In this document: piece by piece, positions 1-11,040 of the stretch
Layout: every line of letters starts with the position of its first letter
Position numbering within the stretch: the first letter of the stretch is position 1
NCBI GenBank assembly: GCA_033439685.1
Contig: JAUEDM010000002.1
Coordinates: 3,906,001 to 3,970,000 of the forward strand
Direction of reading: 5' to 3'
Length of the DNA stretch: 64,000 nucleotides
DNA from: Apodospora peruviana
Lineage: Eukaryota > Ascomycota > Sordariomycetes > Sordariales > Lasiosphaeriaceae
Notes under the pieces: generated by a model
What the model was told of the DNA's origin: nothing
The model's input: the letters and a program-made list of their open reading frames with translations, nothing else
Database searches by the model: none
Position numbers and translations under genes: made by a program

Positions 1-11
1 CGGGCATAGTA

Positions 12-1996
12 ATGGACGAACTGCAGTTCATTGTATCTACCGGGCCGACGAAGAAGGCGGACGAGGACGCACGGAAGCTTATCCGCAGCCATGTAATGAT
101 GGGTAAGAACCTTGGGAGAGTTCTCCCAAAGAGATCCACCAAAGCAAGATCACCGCTGGAAGGGACCCGGGGGGAGGGAAGAGCAGCTCGGACGGCTGCA
201 GCGGCCCGAGGTGAGCCAGCAGACACAAGGCAGTCTCGTTCTGACAGCAACAAAGCCGACCCGCCTAGAGTTGCAGGCGAAGCCTTGATGTCCATCATGA
301 CTGGCGCTGGCATTCCCGACAAAATTGGTTCGGACTTGTCCCTGATTCGCTTCGCTGATACTGCCGTGGAACCGTCGGCCGTAATGGCCGTTCTGCGCTG
401 TAAGTTCCCGTCACACTTCCCCGTCACGTTTTCCTTGCACAGGTACACCATTCCACGGTAAAAGAATCAACCTCTGGTATCTCCAAGCAACCCCCTGTGT
501 GGACTTTCGATAATCAACTCATTAGGGGTTGAAACTGCCTTTTTCCAAGGTAGTTTAAGGGCTTTGTTGTCTATTTCACCAGCCTATGTTGGGTTACTAC
601 CAGGGCTCCTGTAGGTACCAGAGGTTGATTATTTACCGTGGAATGGTGTATGCGTTCCCTCGTTTCCAGGAGTGTTATGAAACAGTGGTATGGCCACGTC
701 TCAATTCTAATTATGTTTTCTTCTTTCCCCAACTAGTCTCGGCCATTGCAAAACAAATGCTGTATCCCCTCGAAACATGCGTGGCCTTTGAAAGGCCGGA
801 CCGGCGTTGGCTGGAACCGCTATTCGACGACCCAGTCTACCTCCACACCATGGTTAGCACTACCCAGGACTATTTCGGTTTCCTTGCGTCGAGAGGGCCG
901 TACAGCTTAGGTTCCAAGCTCGCACCGCCACCGTTCAGAAGGTCGCCGCATGTTGTTAAAGCGCTCAGTCTCTTGCGTGAGAGGCTGGCACTGAGGGATC
1001 AAGGAAAACTGTTGATCTCGGACACGACCATATGCGTCGTCATGACTCTGGCCGTCCACGCTCACGTCCTCGGCGACCGGGAAGCGGCCGACTTCCACTT
1101 GGCGGGCCTCCGTAAGATGGTCACCCTGCGCGGTGGCGTGTCCCGTCTTAGGGACAATGCGAAGCTTCTTATTGAGTTGCTCAGGTATGTGTGTCTCTAT
1201 ATGCTGAATGATAACAGACATCCTAACTAACTGATTACTGTGAGCCAGATTCGACCTCGGCATGTCCCTCAACAACGGCGGACCTCCTGCATTCTTTCAG
1301 GACACCTTCTTCGAACCGTTCACGCCCTATCCTGCATCATCACTCCCTTGTGACGAGGCCGATTACCCTTCTCATACTTCCCACGAACTCCCCAACAAAG
1401 AGGGAGATGTCCTCCTCCAGCCGGCCGCCCCGGAACTGATCAAAGCCTGGCGCTCCCTCAAGAAGTTCTGTTCGCAGATCAACTTGGCGTCCAAGAGCAA
1501 TACAAAGCTGCCCAAAGAACTGATGCTCGACACCATGACCGCGGTCATGTACCGTCTCATTGCCATGAAGTCTACTTCTTTTCCGGCAGGTTCACTAAAC
1601 GAGACCCTCCGACTCGGCACCATAGCGTCCGCGGCAAGCGTCTTTTGCCAATGGACGGATGTCAAGCTGCCGTATGTCTATCTTGCCGGCGCATATCGCG
1701 AGTCTCTAAAGATGGGACGGCCGGAGGGATGTTCTGACGGTCTTTGGCTATGGCTGCTGATGATGGGGGCGATCTCAGTGTCTAGGGTGACGGATGACGA
1801 GTGGCTTTTGCCGTGTCTCAGGGAGGCCATTGAGAGCTGTGGAGTGGCGCATGCGTGGTGTGATGTTCGGGATGTCATGAAGGCGCATATTTGGGTTGGA
1901 CTGCTTCACGATAAGCCGGGCCGGGCAGCGTTTGAGGCTGTTTCTGTTCAATGCCCGTCGAGGAGGGATTTGACTATTATTCACATGCAGGTTTGA
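12..1996 (+). CDS. fungus-specific transcription-factor-like protein (tachykinin-family type)
   Basis: Three exons (12-399, 737-1184, 1249-1996) join in frame to 527 aa. The N-terminus has the family's opening pattern: an LQF(I/V)xSTGPTKKADEDARKLIRSH block followed by a basic stretch. The middle block (IAKQMLYPLET, then a paired WLEPL) and a long helical C-terminal half are those of the fungal-specific regulator-like family often labelled tachykinin. No Zn2Cys6 cluster is present, so DNA binding is unproven; a nuclear regulatory role is inferred from the family. Splice sites: GTAAGT at 400 to CTAG at 736, and GTATGT at 1185 to CCAG at 1248. The first intron is 337 bp, unusually long because it holds an inverted-repeat element (444-650). 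The start at 12 fits the family's usual N-terminus. Confidence 0.8.
444..650. mobile_element. 207-bp MITE-like inverted-repeat element inside an intron
   Basis: Near-perfect terminal inverted repeats of about 37 bp (444-482 and 612-650) begin with TACACCATTCCACGG and differ by one small indel and one transition. Both ends begin with TA, as expected for a Tc1/mariner-type TA target duplication. There is no coding capacity. The element lies wholly inside the first intron of the regulator gene; without it the intron would be about 130 bp, a normal fungal size. An alternative is a selected RNA hairpin, but the TA ends favour a miniature transposon. Confidence 0.6.
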
Positions 1997-2112
1997 AAGG
2001 CGAGGTTGTATCTGGCTGCTAGGGCACGAGTGCTGGAGTTACCTTTGTTTCGTCGTAACAATAACATCGTTTTCGTCTCTTTGTTGGCGGCCAGGAGTGG
2101 GACGAACGAAGC

Positions 2113-2549
2113 TATTGAGGTGGTCTAACCGGACTGTAGGAAACATCTTACCAGACTGCTAGCGCCAGCCATAACCCGAGGTAGAGCTCTGCTAGGACTT
2201 AAAAGAGCAGCGCAAATACTTTCCGAGGCCTTATTTGAACAAGAAAAGGCTGTTATACCCAAATACAGACCTGGTATTCATTCATTTTGCTTAGACGTAT
2301 ATTTCAAGCTCAGTGGTAGCTTACTAGCCTTGCTATCAAAGCATCGGGATTTCCATCATAGGCGTCGCAGTAAGATAAATACTTGCAGTGATATGTGGAG
2401 AACACAACGGTTGTTTTGTACAGACAGGGTCTTGCAAAGTATCCGCACTACGGTTTTAAATCCCAGCAGAGGTGTACCTCGGGTTATAGTTATGCAAGGA
2501 GTACAGTCTGGTAAGACGTTTCCTACAGTCCGGTTAGACCACCTCAATA
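2113..2549. mobile_element. 437-bp fold-back / MITE-like element
   Basis: Long inverted repeats start with TATTGAGGTGGTCTAACC at 2113 and end with its complement at 2549. The first ~45 bp match almost perfectly, and similarity continues inward for roughly 130 bp per arm (a second conserved block, ATAACCCGAGGTA, is present in both arms). Many inner differences are C/T or G/A transitions. There is a TA dinucleotide at each end and no ORF of note. It lies between the regulator gene and the F-box gene. It is unrelated in sequence to the element at 444-650. Confidence 0.6.
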
Positions 2550-2873
2550 TATTGGCACTGTACCCAGGCTAGACCGCTGTTCGTGTCTCTGAACGATTGT
2601 CCTCGATAAGTGAGAGACTGTTCTGCTGTCGTGGTTGAACAACCTCGGAGTTTTCTCGTATTCACCGACCACAGCAAAGCAGGCTTCCCACTTGAAGATC
2701 TTATAAACTCTCAAACCCCATTCACCTTGTATGGTGAAGTTTTGCACACAAATCTCTTCACGCAAGTAAAATTCGGATCCTGACCAAATCACCACAGCTT
2801 AGATCCCATCGAGTTCTACTAATTACATTGCCGGCGAGATCACTGATCCAGCAACATCCCATCATTCGTCAAG

Positions 2874-4915
2874 ATGCTGGGTTCATGCTTCTACACGCAG
2901 CCGGAACTGCCGCTTGAGGCGGACCACTTGACTCGACTTCCAGCGGAAATTCTCGATCAAATCTTTGAATATGACGTCCTGGACAACACCGACCTGAGGA
3001 ATCTTCGCCTGAGCTCCCGAGCCCTTGAGCCCTCTGTTTCGAGGATCCTCTTTCGCCAAATCGGCATCTCATATCTCAAACGAGATCTCCTAAACTTTCT
3101 CCGCATTGCCTTCAGCCCCTGGCTCAGACGTTGCGTCAGGAGTCTCGTCTGGTACGAGAACGCAGCGGAAACATCATTGGACGGCCATTTCCCACCAAAC
3201 CCCCGACCCAGAGCCGGGCATGAGGAACATGTCTCGGCAAAAATTCTTCCATTCCGACGTCTGGCAGCAATTGCTGCAGCGCATCTTCTGGGACCTCGGC
3301 CCTCAACTTCCCTCAACCGCCTTCGACGACACCACCGGCTTATTTGCGGCGGGACAACAGGCCATGGTAGACGGAATCAGGCCGCTTTTCATTGCTGCTG
3401 TCGAATCCATGCCGAATCTACGCACCGTCAGTTCCATCCGCATGCCCTTCCGACGTCGCGATTTCGACAAGACCGAGCGGCTCAGCAGACTGTCGCTCAG
3501 ATACTACGTGAAGCACTCCACGCTCGAGGCTATCACCAACGACCTCGGCAACCGCAAGGGCGGGTTAAATATCCTGCCAGCTATCCGAAAACTAGCCAAC
3601 AAGAGGAAGAACAAGGAGTGGCGCATCGGCCGGCTCGAGGACGAGGGTTTTAGTTCAAGGCCGTTTCAATTAGATTGGAAGCCATTCGAGCATTATTCTC
3701 GCAGGCTGTCAAGGTCTCGCGTCGACCTCTTTGCCAACATGACCAGGATCCAACTCTCGCTGCCCTTCAACAGCACCGCTGCCTCCGGCCGCACCGAGAT
3801 CTTGCTGGGCTATTTACAGGCAGCCAGGAACCTGCAGGTTCTGGACCTCAGCGGCGCTGCGGACTGTGAAGGAGAAAATGAGGGAGACGATTTTTGGGAC
3901 ATGCTCGGCTTCGGTTGCCACAAAGACGGAGAGGAGCCGCAAACACAGCCGCACTTCCGGTGGAAACGTCTCACGACCCTCCGCCTTCAACTCCCCGGGG
4001 TACTGCCTTTCCGGGGCAGTCGCCGACAAGACGCACCCCTCCAGTTATTCGTCACACACGCCGAAACTCTCCGCCACGTAGCTCTACCCCAAACCATTCC
4101 CGAGTTCAGGACGGTCAAGAGGATGACCCAGATCCCCAATCTCCGGCTCGAGTCGATCACCGTCACACCATCGAGCGACTCGGAGGTCGCGCGGAAAATC
4201 TTCGGTGTCAGACCCCGCGTGAACACGCGGTTCTGCGAGTACATATCGGCTCAAGACCTGCAGTCGTTTATCAACGACCGGACCTCGTCCGACGCGGCCA
4301 AGTGGGACGCCTTACGCATGTGCGATGGTCAATCTATCCCCTACGACGACGAGACGTACACCTTCTTCGTCGGGACAGACTACAGCATCGAGAAGAGCTG
4401 GAGCACTCCAGAGAGTTCCAAGAGCATCGGGGGGGGACGCCGTCCCGGGTCCAAATATGCACGTGTTGATCGAGAACTCTGGGAGCAGTTGCGACGTGAG
4501 GGGGAGGCGGGCGATTTTAGGGATCACTTCTATGAGAAACATGAATCTGATTCAAGCGGGCGATGATGCTCAATGGCCGTTTGAGGATGACGACGGACAA
4601 GTTGGTCTGGTCTTTCCTCGGAATGACAGGGAAGAGGAAGAGCGGGGGCTAAGTGAGAAGATGGCACAGTGGTTGGCATCAGTTTCTGAGATTGATGCCT
4701 ATAACGTGGCCGCCGAGAACAAAGAGGGAGAAATCCTGGGCGTTCCGCTAGCGCTGCTAGACTATAATGTTCTGTTTCTCGCGTTTCCCGAGTACAACCC
4801 CAGGAAGCTAGACTATAATGTTCTGTTTCTCGCGTTTCCCGAGTACAACCCCAGGAAGCTTTGGGCCGAGATCAGGAGACCAGCCGGCTTGGACCGGAAG
4901 CGGAAGCGGACGTAG
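2874..4915 (+). pseudogene. F-box domain gene broken by two single-base frameshifts
   Basis: The N-terminus reads as an F-box (LTRLPAEILDQIFEYDVL, then NLRLSSRALEP, residues about 20-55). The body is a long fungal F-box-type protein with leucine-rich stretches such as LQVLDLSGAADC. The frame changes twice. At 3200-3204 (a run of five C) the reading passes from GHFPPNP to DPEPGMRNMSRQ only if one base is ignored. Near 4559-4561 it passes from HESDSSG to DDAQWPFEDDD the same way. No intron of suitable length explains either shift. The last part contains a 17-residue tandem duplication (4757-4858). If functional it would be a substrate adaptor of an SCF ubiquitin ligase. Either a pseudogene or two homopolymer errors. 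Confidence 0.65.
4757..4858 (+). repeat. 51-bp perfect tandem duplication in coding sequence
   Basis: Two adjacent 51-bp copies (4757-4807, 4808-4858) appear identical by eye. They encode LDYNVLFLAFPEYNPRK twice in the C-terminal part of the broken F-box gene. The lack of divergence suggests a recent event. The period is a multiple of three, so it keeps the frame. Confidence 0.9.
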
Positions 4916-5835
4916 ATTGGGCTGGATCCAGAGAAGTGCTCGGGATTGGTTCCTATTGGTCAGCAAGGTCTTTGACAGATTGAACCACCTTTGTCCCATT
5001 TCGTGGCTTTTAGTACATGTAGCAAGCAAGCCGGTAGAAGTACCAGAGGCGTGGGAGTTCTGGTTTCATCTGTGATAGATAATTTACTAACCATCACCAT
5101 CAATATTTCCCATTTTATTGTGCATGTAATTTATTACCGGCAGACAATTCAATGCCGACGTTCCCCACTGAGAATGAGATGTCCCCATGAACCCTAACCC
5201 TTCTACGATCTCCCCATGAACACGATATGCAAGATCTCATACCAAAACAATTATCGATATCTCTCTCCAATCGCCTCATGCATAAGAACGGAAGAAAAAG
5301 ATTCGTAGCGCGACGCGCGTACTGTAGATATGACACAGCCAAGCAGGCTAACTCGAGATCGGGTAACCGAGCCGTGCGGGGAGGAGACTCAGATTGTTCC
5401 TAATTATTACTAGTATCATTGTCTAAAACGAGCACGCCATTGACCAGCGTGAGCTCGCCATCCCGCTGAGCCGTCAGGACGTGACCATCAAACCCGCCGC
5501 AACGGCTAGTTATCCGTATGCTCGGGGGAAACCTCCCGAATAAAGTTCCACCCGCCTATCACCGACCGACGATGGTTGCCGGATTGAGGAATCACGCCAT
5601 CGATGTCGTTTCCGGAGTGCGCAGGAGGGGGAGGTAGGGTCTGGAACCACTTTATCTCACTCAGTCGTGCCAATGAGAAGAATTAAAGTACGACCGCCCC
5701 CCCGGGAGATTCCTACACTCTTTCTCAATCATTCGCACGCCCATACATATACCCAGACTCCCGGTACTTAAGATCTGATAAGGCTTTCTTGTTTAAATCC
5801 CCCATCTTTTACACACCTTCATACCTGCAACAACC
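4916..5835. other. intergenic, with a possible gene-end relic on the minus strand
   Basis: No complete gene is seen. On the minus strand, 5563 to 5400 reads as about 54 protein-like codons without an ATG, ending in GELTLVNGVLVLDNDTSNN then stop. It looks like the C-terminus of something decayed, but I do not recognise the family. The last 150 bases before 5836 are the presumed promoter and leader of the dioxygenase gene. Confidence 0.3.
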
Positions 5836-7127
5836 ATGGCCCCAGGAATCCTCGTAGACGAGCAGGGGGCGTCCGCCACCACCACCACCCCGTCTCACCC
5901 TCTCAAGTCCAACAACGACGCGCCGCGATCCGTTTTTCCGGATGGCATCCGCACATCGGGCCAACACCCGCCCCTCTACTCTTCTCTCAAACCCTACTCC
6001 GCCTTCCCCAAAGTAATCACAGGCCCGACAGTCTGGACCCGCGAGGAGTACGTCGACGCCCCGGAGAAGTGGGTGCACCCTTTTACGGATGACGAGATCG
6101 CCGAGCTCTCGGCCACCTCCGACGCTTTTATCGCTTCCGGAACGCCCCTAACCGGCATCTCGCAAACCAATTTCCCTCTCCCAGAACTCGGCAAGGTCCT
6201 GACGGTTCTCCGCCATGACCTGCTGAACGGAAAAGGGTTTATTCTGTTCAAGCGGTTTCCGGCCGATGTTTGGTCTCCGCTCAAAAACGCAGTCGCGTAC
6301 ATGGGGCTAGGCACCTATCTGGGGTACTTTGTCTCGCAAAACGGCCGCGGCCATGTCCTGGGGCACGTAAAAGACGTCGGCGACGATCCGACCCAGATCC
6401 ACTCGGTGCGCATCTACCGCACCAAGGCCAGACAATTCTTCCACGCGGACGACGGCGACATCGTTGGTCTGCTGTGTGTTCATCGTGCCCAGGAGGGCGG
6501 CGAGAGTGATATCGTCTCTGTGCATAACGTGTGGAACACGCTGCAAGCCGAACACCCAGACGTGGCGGAGCTGCTGACACAGCCAATTTGGTACTTTGAT
6601 CGCAAGGGAGAAGTGTCCGACGGACAAGAGGAATGGATCCGTCAGCCGGTCGTGTACATCGAGAATGGCGGCAGACAAAGAGTGTACTGCAAGTGGGATC
6701 CGTACTACGTCAAGTCGCTGACGCGGTTCTCCGAGAAGGGCTTGATACCCGCGTTGAGTGAGGAGCAGTTGAGGGCGATGCGGATTCTCGAGGAGACGTG
6801 CCAGCGGCTGGCGCTGCATATGGTGCTTGAGGTGGGGGATATTCAGTTTGTGAGCAATGCGCATCTGTTGCATGCAAGGACCGAGTATAAGGGTGAGTTC
6901 TTAACTTCGATGGTTGAGGTGGGATGAGATGAGAGAAGTAGAATGCTAACGGGATGGTATTAGATTTTGCGCCGCCGGCGCCGAGGAGACATTTGCTTCG
7001 TCTGTGGCTGGCTACGCCCGAGGGCGAGGGCGGATGGGCGCTGCCAATGCCGGACAGCAGCGAGAAGAAGCGCGGAGGCGTGCAGGTGAACGATACGCCA
7101 CCAAAGTGCCCTCTGGATGCTGAGTAG
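5836..7127 (+). CDS. TauD/TfdA-family Fe(II)/2-oxoglutarate dioxygenase
   Basis: Two exons (5836-6892 and 6964-7127; intron GTGAGT...CTAAC...TAG) give 406 aa. The iron-binding triad is visible: HAD at residues 203-205 and a distal histidine at about 346 in NAHLLHAR. The 2-oxoglutarate-binding arginine lies in PRRHLLRLWL at the start of exon 2. The length and the motif order fit fungal TauD/TfdA-like dioxygenases, which couple 2-oxoglutarate decarboxylation to oxidation of a small substrate; the substrate here is unknown. No signal peptide is seen, so it is probably cytosolic. It is followed by a convergent secreted-protein gene. The splice reconstruction is firm because exon 2 supplies the conserved arginine motif. 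Confidence 0.88.
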
Positions 7128-7486
7128 ATGGGATGATATCGGATGACAGGAGGATCATTGTTGCGTTTTGTTTCAAGCCGTTGGATGCCTTTTCGTTTGT
7201 AAATATTGGCCGTAGGTCCCATGAACAGTTGAGCGCATAATAAGCGTGTTGATGAATAAGCTACCTGACTTTATGAGTAGCATCAGATACGCCCAGGACT
7301 GAAAACCCGATCAATGATAATAGTGATTATGTATTATGAGTAGTCGTAAGTTACATCGAACCGCGGCCCCCTCATCAGGTCATAAACGTTTTCCAAATCC
7401 ACCTGCTCAACTCCAAGGCCATGAAGCATGCGAATGATGCGATGACCATTCAAAAAAAGAAAAAAAGAAAAAAAATCAAGAGCCCT
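7128..7486. other. intergenic spacer between convergent genes
   Basis: 3' flanks of the dioxygenase gene (plus) and the secreted-protein gene (minus). A-rich tract at 7451-7476. No other feature seen. Confidence 0.6.
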
Positions 7487-8157
7487 TTAAGCGATAGCCG
7501 TCATCGCGTACGGCTTGAGCGCCAAATCAACCGGTGCACAGTTGACCAGCCGGTTAGAGTAAATCTGCCCAATCGTCCAGTTGGAATTGATGTGTGTCAC
7601 ATCCGTGCAGTTGAGCTTCACGTTGACGGCGCCATATCCGGTAAAAGTAGTTCTTTTTCTGATGTTAGCAATGGAACATCCGTCGCATCTTACTCGGGAC
7701 TACCAAACGAAGAGAGAAAAACATACGGATACTGCGGATCCTGATCCGCACAACTCCATGTCTCGTTAATTCTCAAAAGCCCGCTCGGCCGACTGAAATC
7801 GAACGTCGTCTTCCTCGGGAGTGACGAATCATCGGGAGTCGTGCACGTGTAGGGCATCGTCCCGTAAAAGAAGTCGCTGAGCTGGTTGCTGGTTCCGCTG
7901 CACGTGGCCGCGACGCCGGGAACCGCCGGGTTGGTGATGTTGAAGTTGACGTAGCCCCACGAGTTCTGGTGGGCCGGCGTCGTGAAGATGTATGACGCGT
8001 GGTAGTCGAAGCCCGTGATCTGCCAGGCGAACCCGTGCTGCGAGTTGGATGTGCAGCCTGCGCCGTTGTCGTCTCTTTGGTGGTTGGATTTGGAGAGAGA
8101 TAGAGGCGAGGCGACCGCGAGAGCTGGGAGGAGAAGGGAGAGGAGGAAGGTGTACAT
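7487..8157 (-). CDS. small secreted protein of unknown function
   Basis: Two exons on the minus strand (8157-7727, 7658-7487; intron GTATGT...CAG) give 200 aa. The N-terminus is a clear signal peptide (MYTFLLSLLLPALAVASPLS), followed by a mature part with about seven cysteines and several N-glycosylation sequons (NIT, NET, NCT, NWT). The arrangement, with C-terminal GAVNVKLNCTDVT and an aromatic-rich middle, is that of fungal effector-like hypothetical proteins; I cannot assign a family. Exon 2 is supported by reading open to a stop with the same cysteine-plus-sequon character. A CATAAATAA element about 90 bp upstream could serve as the TATA box. Confidence 0.8.
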
Positions 8158-9827
8158 TGTTGCTGTTGCTGTTGGCGGATGAGAAAAGGAGAAGTTGAGG
8201 AGCTGATGGATAGCTAAGGTCGTCGGTGAACTAATCCGGTGGTTAGGTTATTTATGTGGGAGACTGTTGGCAATGCAAAAGCGAGTGATGAGTGCGGACG
8301 GATGGTCTATCTTAGTTTGTCTGGGAAAGGGTGTGTGTTATATACATGCACGACAAAAACCCAGTTCGGTCCGTCGTCCGACCCCAACGGAGTGGACGGC
8401 AACGGCGACGGCGGGTGTGGCGGCGGTTCCTGCATTGTTTGTCCCTGCCCTGCGCCTCATCGATGCTTATTACTAGTACGAAAAGAAATGAATTTGTCCA
8501 AGACAAGCGCTGTGAGTCTGTGTCTAACCGCCGAATGCGAACCCCAACCGCCCCCCCCCCCCTCCCCCCCCCATCGCGGATCTAAGACCAAGAAAGACAA
8601 GTTCGATCTCCAGGGGAGCCACGATATGCCCCATTTAGGGCTGCAGATCTGAGTCGCTTGTGTCATGTCAGATGTCGGTGTGTGAACGACGGTGAGCCAA
8701 AAAACTTGCTGGAGAGTATGGCATTGCTACAACGGACGACGGGTTCAACGTTGTTCGCGTAACTCGTTGTAACCCACTAATCCGTCATAGCTCGTATTTT
8801 TCTTGTGTCATGACCGCACAGCTTTATATGATTGTATCATTGACCGTATTTTTGGCAGAACGACGGCTAATACGTCACACTGCAACGACCACTCAGTGGA
8901 CCAGTGGGGAGCGACGAATGCGCATGTGGTTTTGGTGGAGAGATCTACGGATTTACCCACCAGCTGAACCCCCTCATGACACCCCGATGGCTGCCGTATT
9001 TGCCGAGTAGGTGCACTTTTGGGATTTGTTGGAGGTAGCCAACCCAGTATCTTTGGTGTCTACCAAACAGGCGATTGCAATATTTAATTTCGTGGACTGT
9101 TTTGCATTGTGTCTTACTGCCAGCTCGTTGTTTGCTTTTCCATGGGTACAGTAGTACCGAGGTACCCGGCGCTCCCGAACGGGTCTTGTCTCGGGTGCGG
9201 ACGCAGCTTTTGTTCATAATCATGGCTGCCGCGTGCTGACTCTGGTTGTGATATGCTGTGCTGTGCTGGTTGCACAGCAGAAACCAAACGAAAGACCAAC
9301 GAAATGCGGCCTCCGATAGAGACCTGGTTAATAACCGTAAATCCGCAAACTGCCCGCATGGTCCGAGGCCAACATTGTCGATCCAGCCGAGAAAAAAACA
9401 ATTTAATTGGCTGATCAGAGTGAGGCGTGGCAAACCATTTTTCAGTTTACGTCTCAGCTGCGATTGGGAGAATACGAGATCATCTAGATCTTTCTTTGGT
9501 ATATTTGGACTCAGCTCCCATCAGGTGTAAGTGGTAGTCATCAACTGCAGCAATCAACATGTTCAGATAGTTGCATCTAGAATTAAAATAAACACATGAT
9601 CTCTAAAGTTCCCGCTATGTCCAATGGCGGTGAACGGATGGATGCATCTCTTTTGGTGCAACACCAGGCAGCGATATCCTGCTCCTGTGCCAGGCTCCAC
9701 GCCTATCCAACACGTATGCCATGCATCCGTCGGGCACCTACTTGTCCGATTGATCTCACCGTCTAAGTAGTCATCCATGTCACACTCTACCGTTATCCCA
9801 GCAATACCAGGTTCAAGGAGATATCAT
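8158..9827. other. 1.7-kb intergenic region
   Basis: No gene could be supported. It holds an almost pure C tract at about 8552-8572 and otherwise unremarkable sequence. Short ORFs here have no protein-like composition. Confidence 0.6.
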
Positions 9828-11040
9828 TCAAGCCTTCTTCTCGGCCGGCATCAGTCCGGGAATCGCGTCGAGCCCTGCATGATAAGTCGTCGGTGTCAGC
9901 CACTGCTCCTCGATGGTAGAAGTAAACACAACTTACAGCCGTCGACCTCCTCGGTAACAACCTTCGGCACGGAGCACTTGTTCTGGGTGGCAATGCTCTG
10001 CGTCTTGAGCGTCGGGCAGTTGACGTAGCAAGGCGAGTCCATCGCGCGCTGCAACGAATCGCCCTTCCAGCCAAAGACGTAGTCGCCGTGCGAGCCAAAG
10101 CCGGTCCTAATTTTCGTCAGCACATTTTCCCTTCCTCATATCGCAATCAACAAGAGGCAGAGTAGCAGCATACTTATCACCCATGGACCAAACAAAAGGC
10201 TGCTTGCCCTCCTCCTCCGGCCACATGCTCTGGTCGTTAAACGCACTCGTATCCCAAATCGTCTCATACATGAGCTGCGGTACGCGCACAGGGTGCGAAG
10301 CCGGGCAAGGGCCTCCGCTCTCGAATGTCCCTTGCTCAGGATAAGCCATGTGACTCATGTGGTCCGGCGAATCGAGATTCTTGCCGTCCCAGCAAGTCGG
10401 GAAGCGCACATTGGCCATGATGCCCGCCTTGCACGGTTTCTTGGGGAAATCCATCGTCTCCGGGAAGCGTGTCCCGATGTTCTCGAGGCACGTGTAAGTG
10501 ATCTGCCTGAAGCGCTTCGCCTCCGCCTTGGTGCGGTACGAGGCCTCGCCGACGAGCATGCGGAACCCTTGCTTGAAGGCGGTCACCTTGGACGTCTGCG
10601 CGTAATTGGCCAGCCCGTCCTGCATGTAGTAGACCGTCATGCCGCCGGCGGAGCCCTCGAAGCCGGCGTTGGGGATCTGGGGCACGCGGTGGACGCTGCC
10701 GTTCCTGTGCTGGAAGAAGAGGACCGCGGTCCAGTAGTTGGAGAAGTCCTCGGAGAACTGGCAGGTCGTGCAGGTGGCCGTCTCCCCGATGTCGACTTTG
10801 GGGTCCATATTGAGTTGGAAGGCGTTCTGCGTTAGTTTCTAGTCAGTTTTACATTGGTAGATGCTTGGTGTCTAATATTTCACGTACACCCCCGATAATC
10901 TGATGCAGATGCGGCGAAGGGGACACGCCGGGGTTGACTAGAGGGTCTACACGCTCGACAACGAGCTGGGAGCAGCCAAACCGAAGTAGAGCTGACGCCG
11001 GCGCGACGAGCGCGAGGGCGGTGAGAGAGTTCCAGTGCAT
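9828..11040 (-). CDS. secreted DUF1996-domain protein
   Basis: Four exons (11040-10888, 10826-10174, 10106-9937, 9874-9828) give 340 aa. A signal peptide (MHWNSLTALALVAPASA) is followed directly by the hallmark DUF1996 start, LRFGCSQLVVERVDPLVNPG, and by HLHQIIGG, CTTCQFSEDFSNYWT, FPTCWDGKNLDSPDH and a C-terminal GFGSHGDYVFGW. These are the conserved blocks of this extracellular fungal family, which has no established activity. All three introns join in frame. The start at 11040 is preferred over the upstream in-frame codons because it puts the signal peptide first. The family is often annotated as WSC or hypothetical; no WSC domain is seen here. Confidence 0.9.

Noticed and set aside
3152..3211. 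A 60-bp GT-AG intron to explain the first frameshift of the F-box gene
   Set aside because: Its length is a multiple of three, so splicing it would not correct the frame.
8552..8572. Poly-C tract (also at 52186-52205) as an engineered or structural signal
   Set aside because: Simple homopolymer in spacers, common in fungal genomes; no partner sequence or symmetry nearby.
10293..10835. 180-aa open frame on the plus strand opposite the DUF1996 gene
   Set aside because: Arg/Leu/Val-rich antisense shadow of a well-supported secreted-protein gene.
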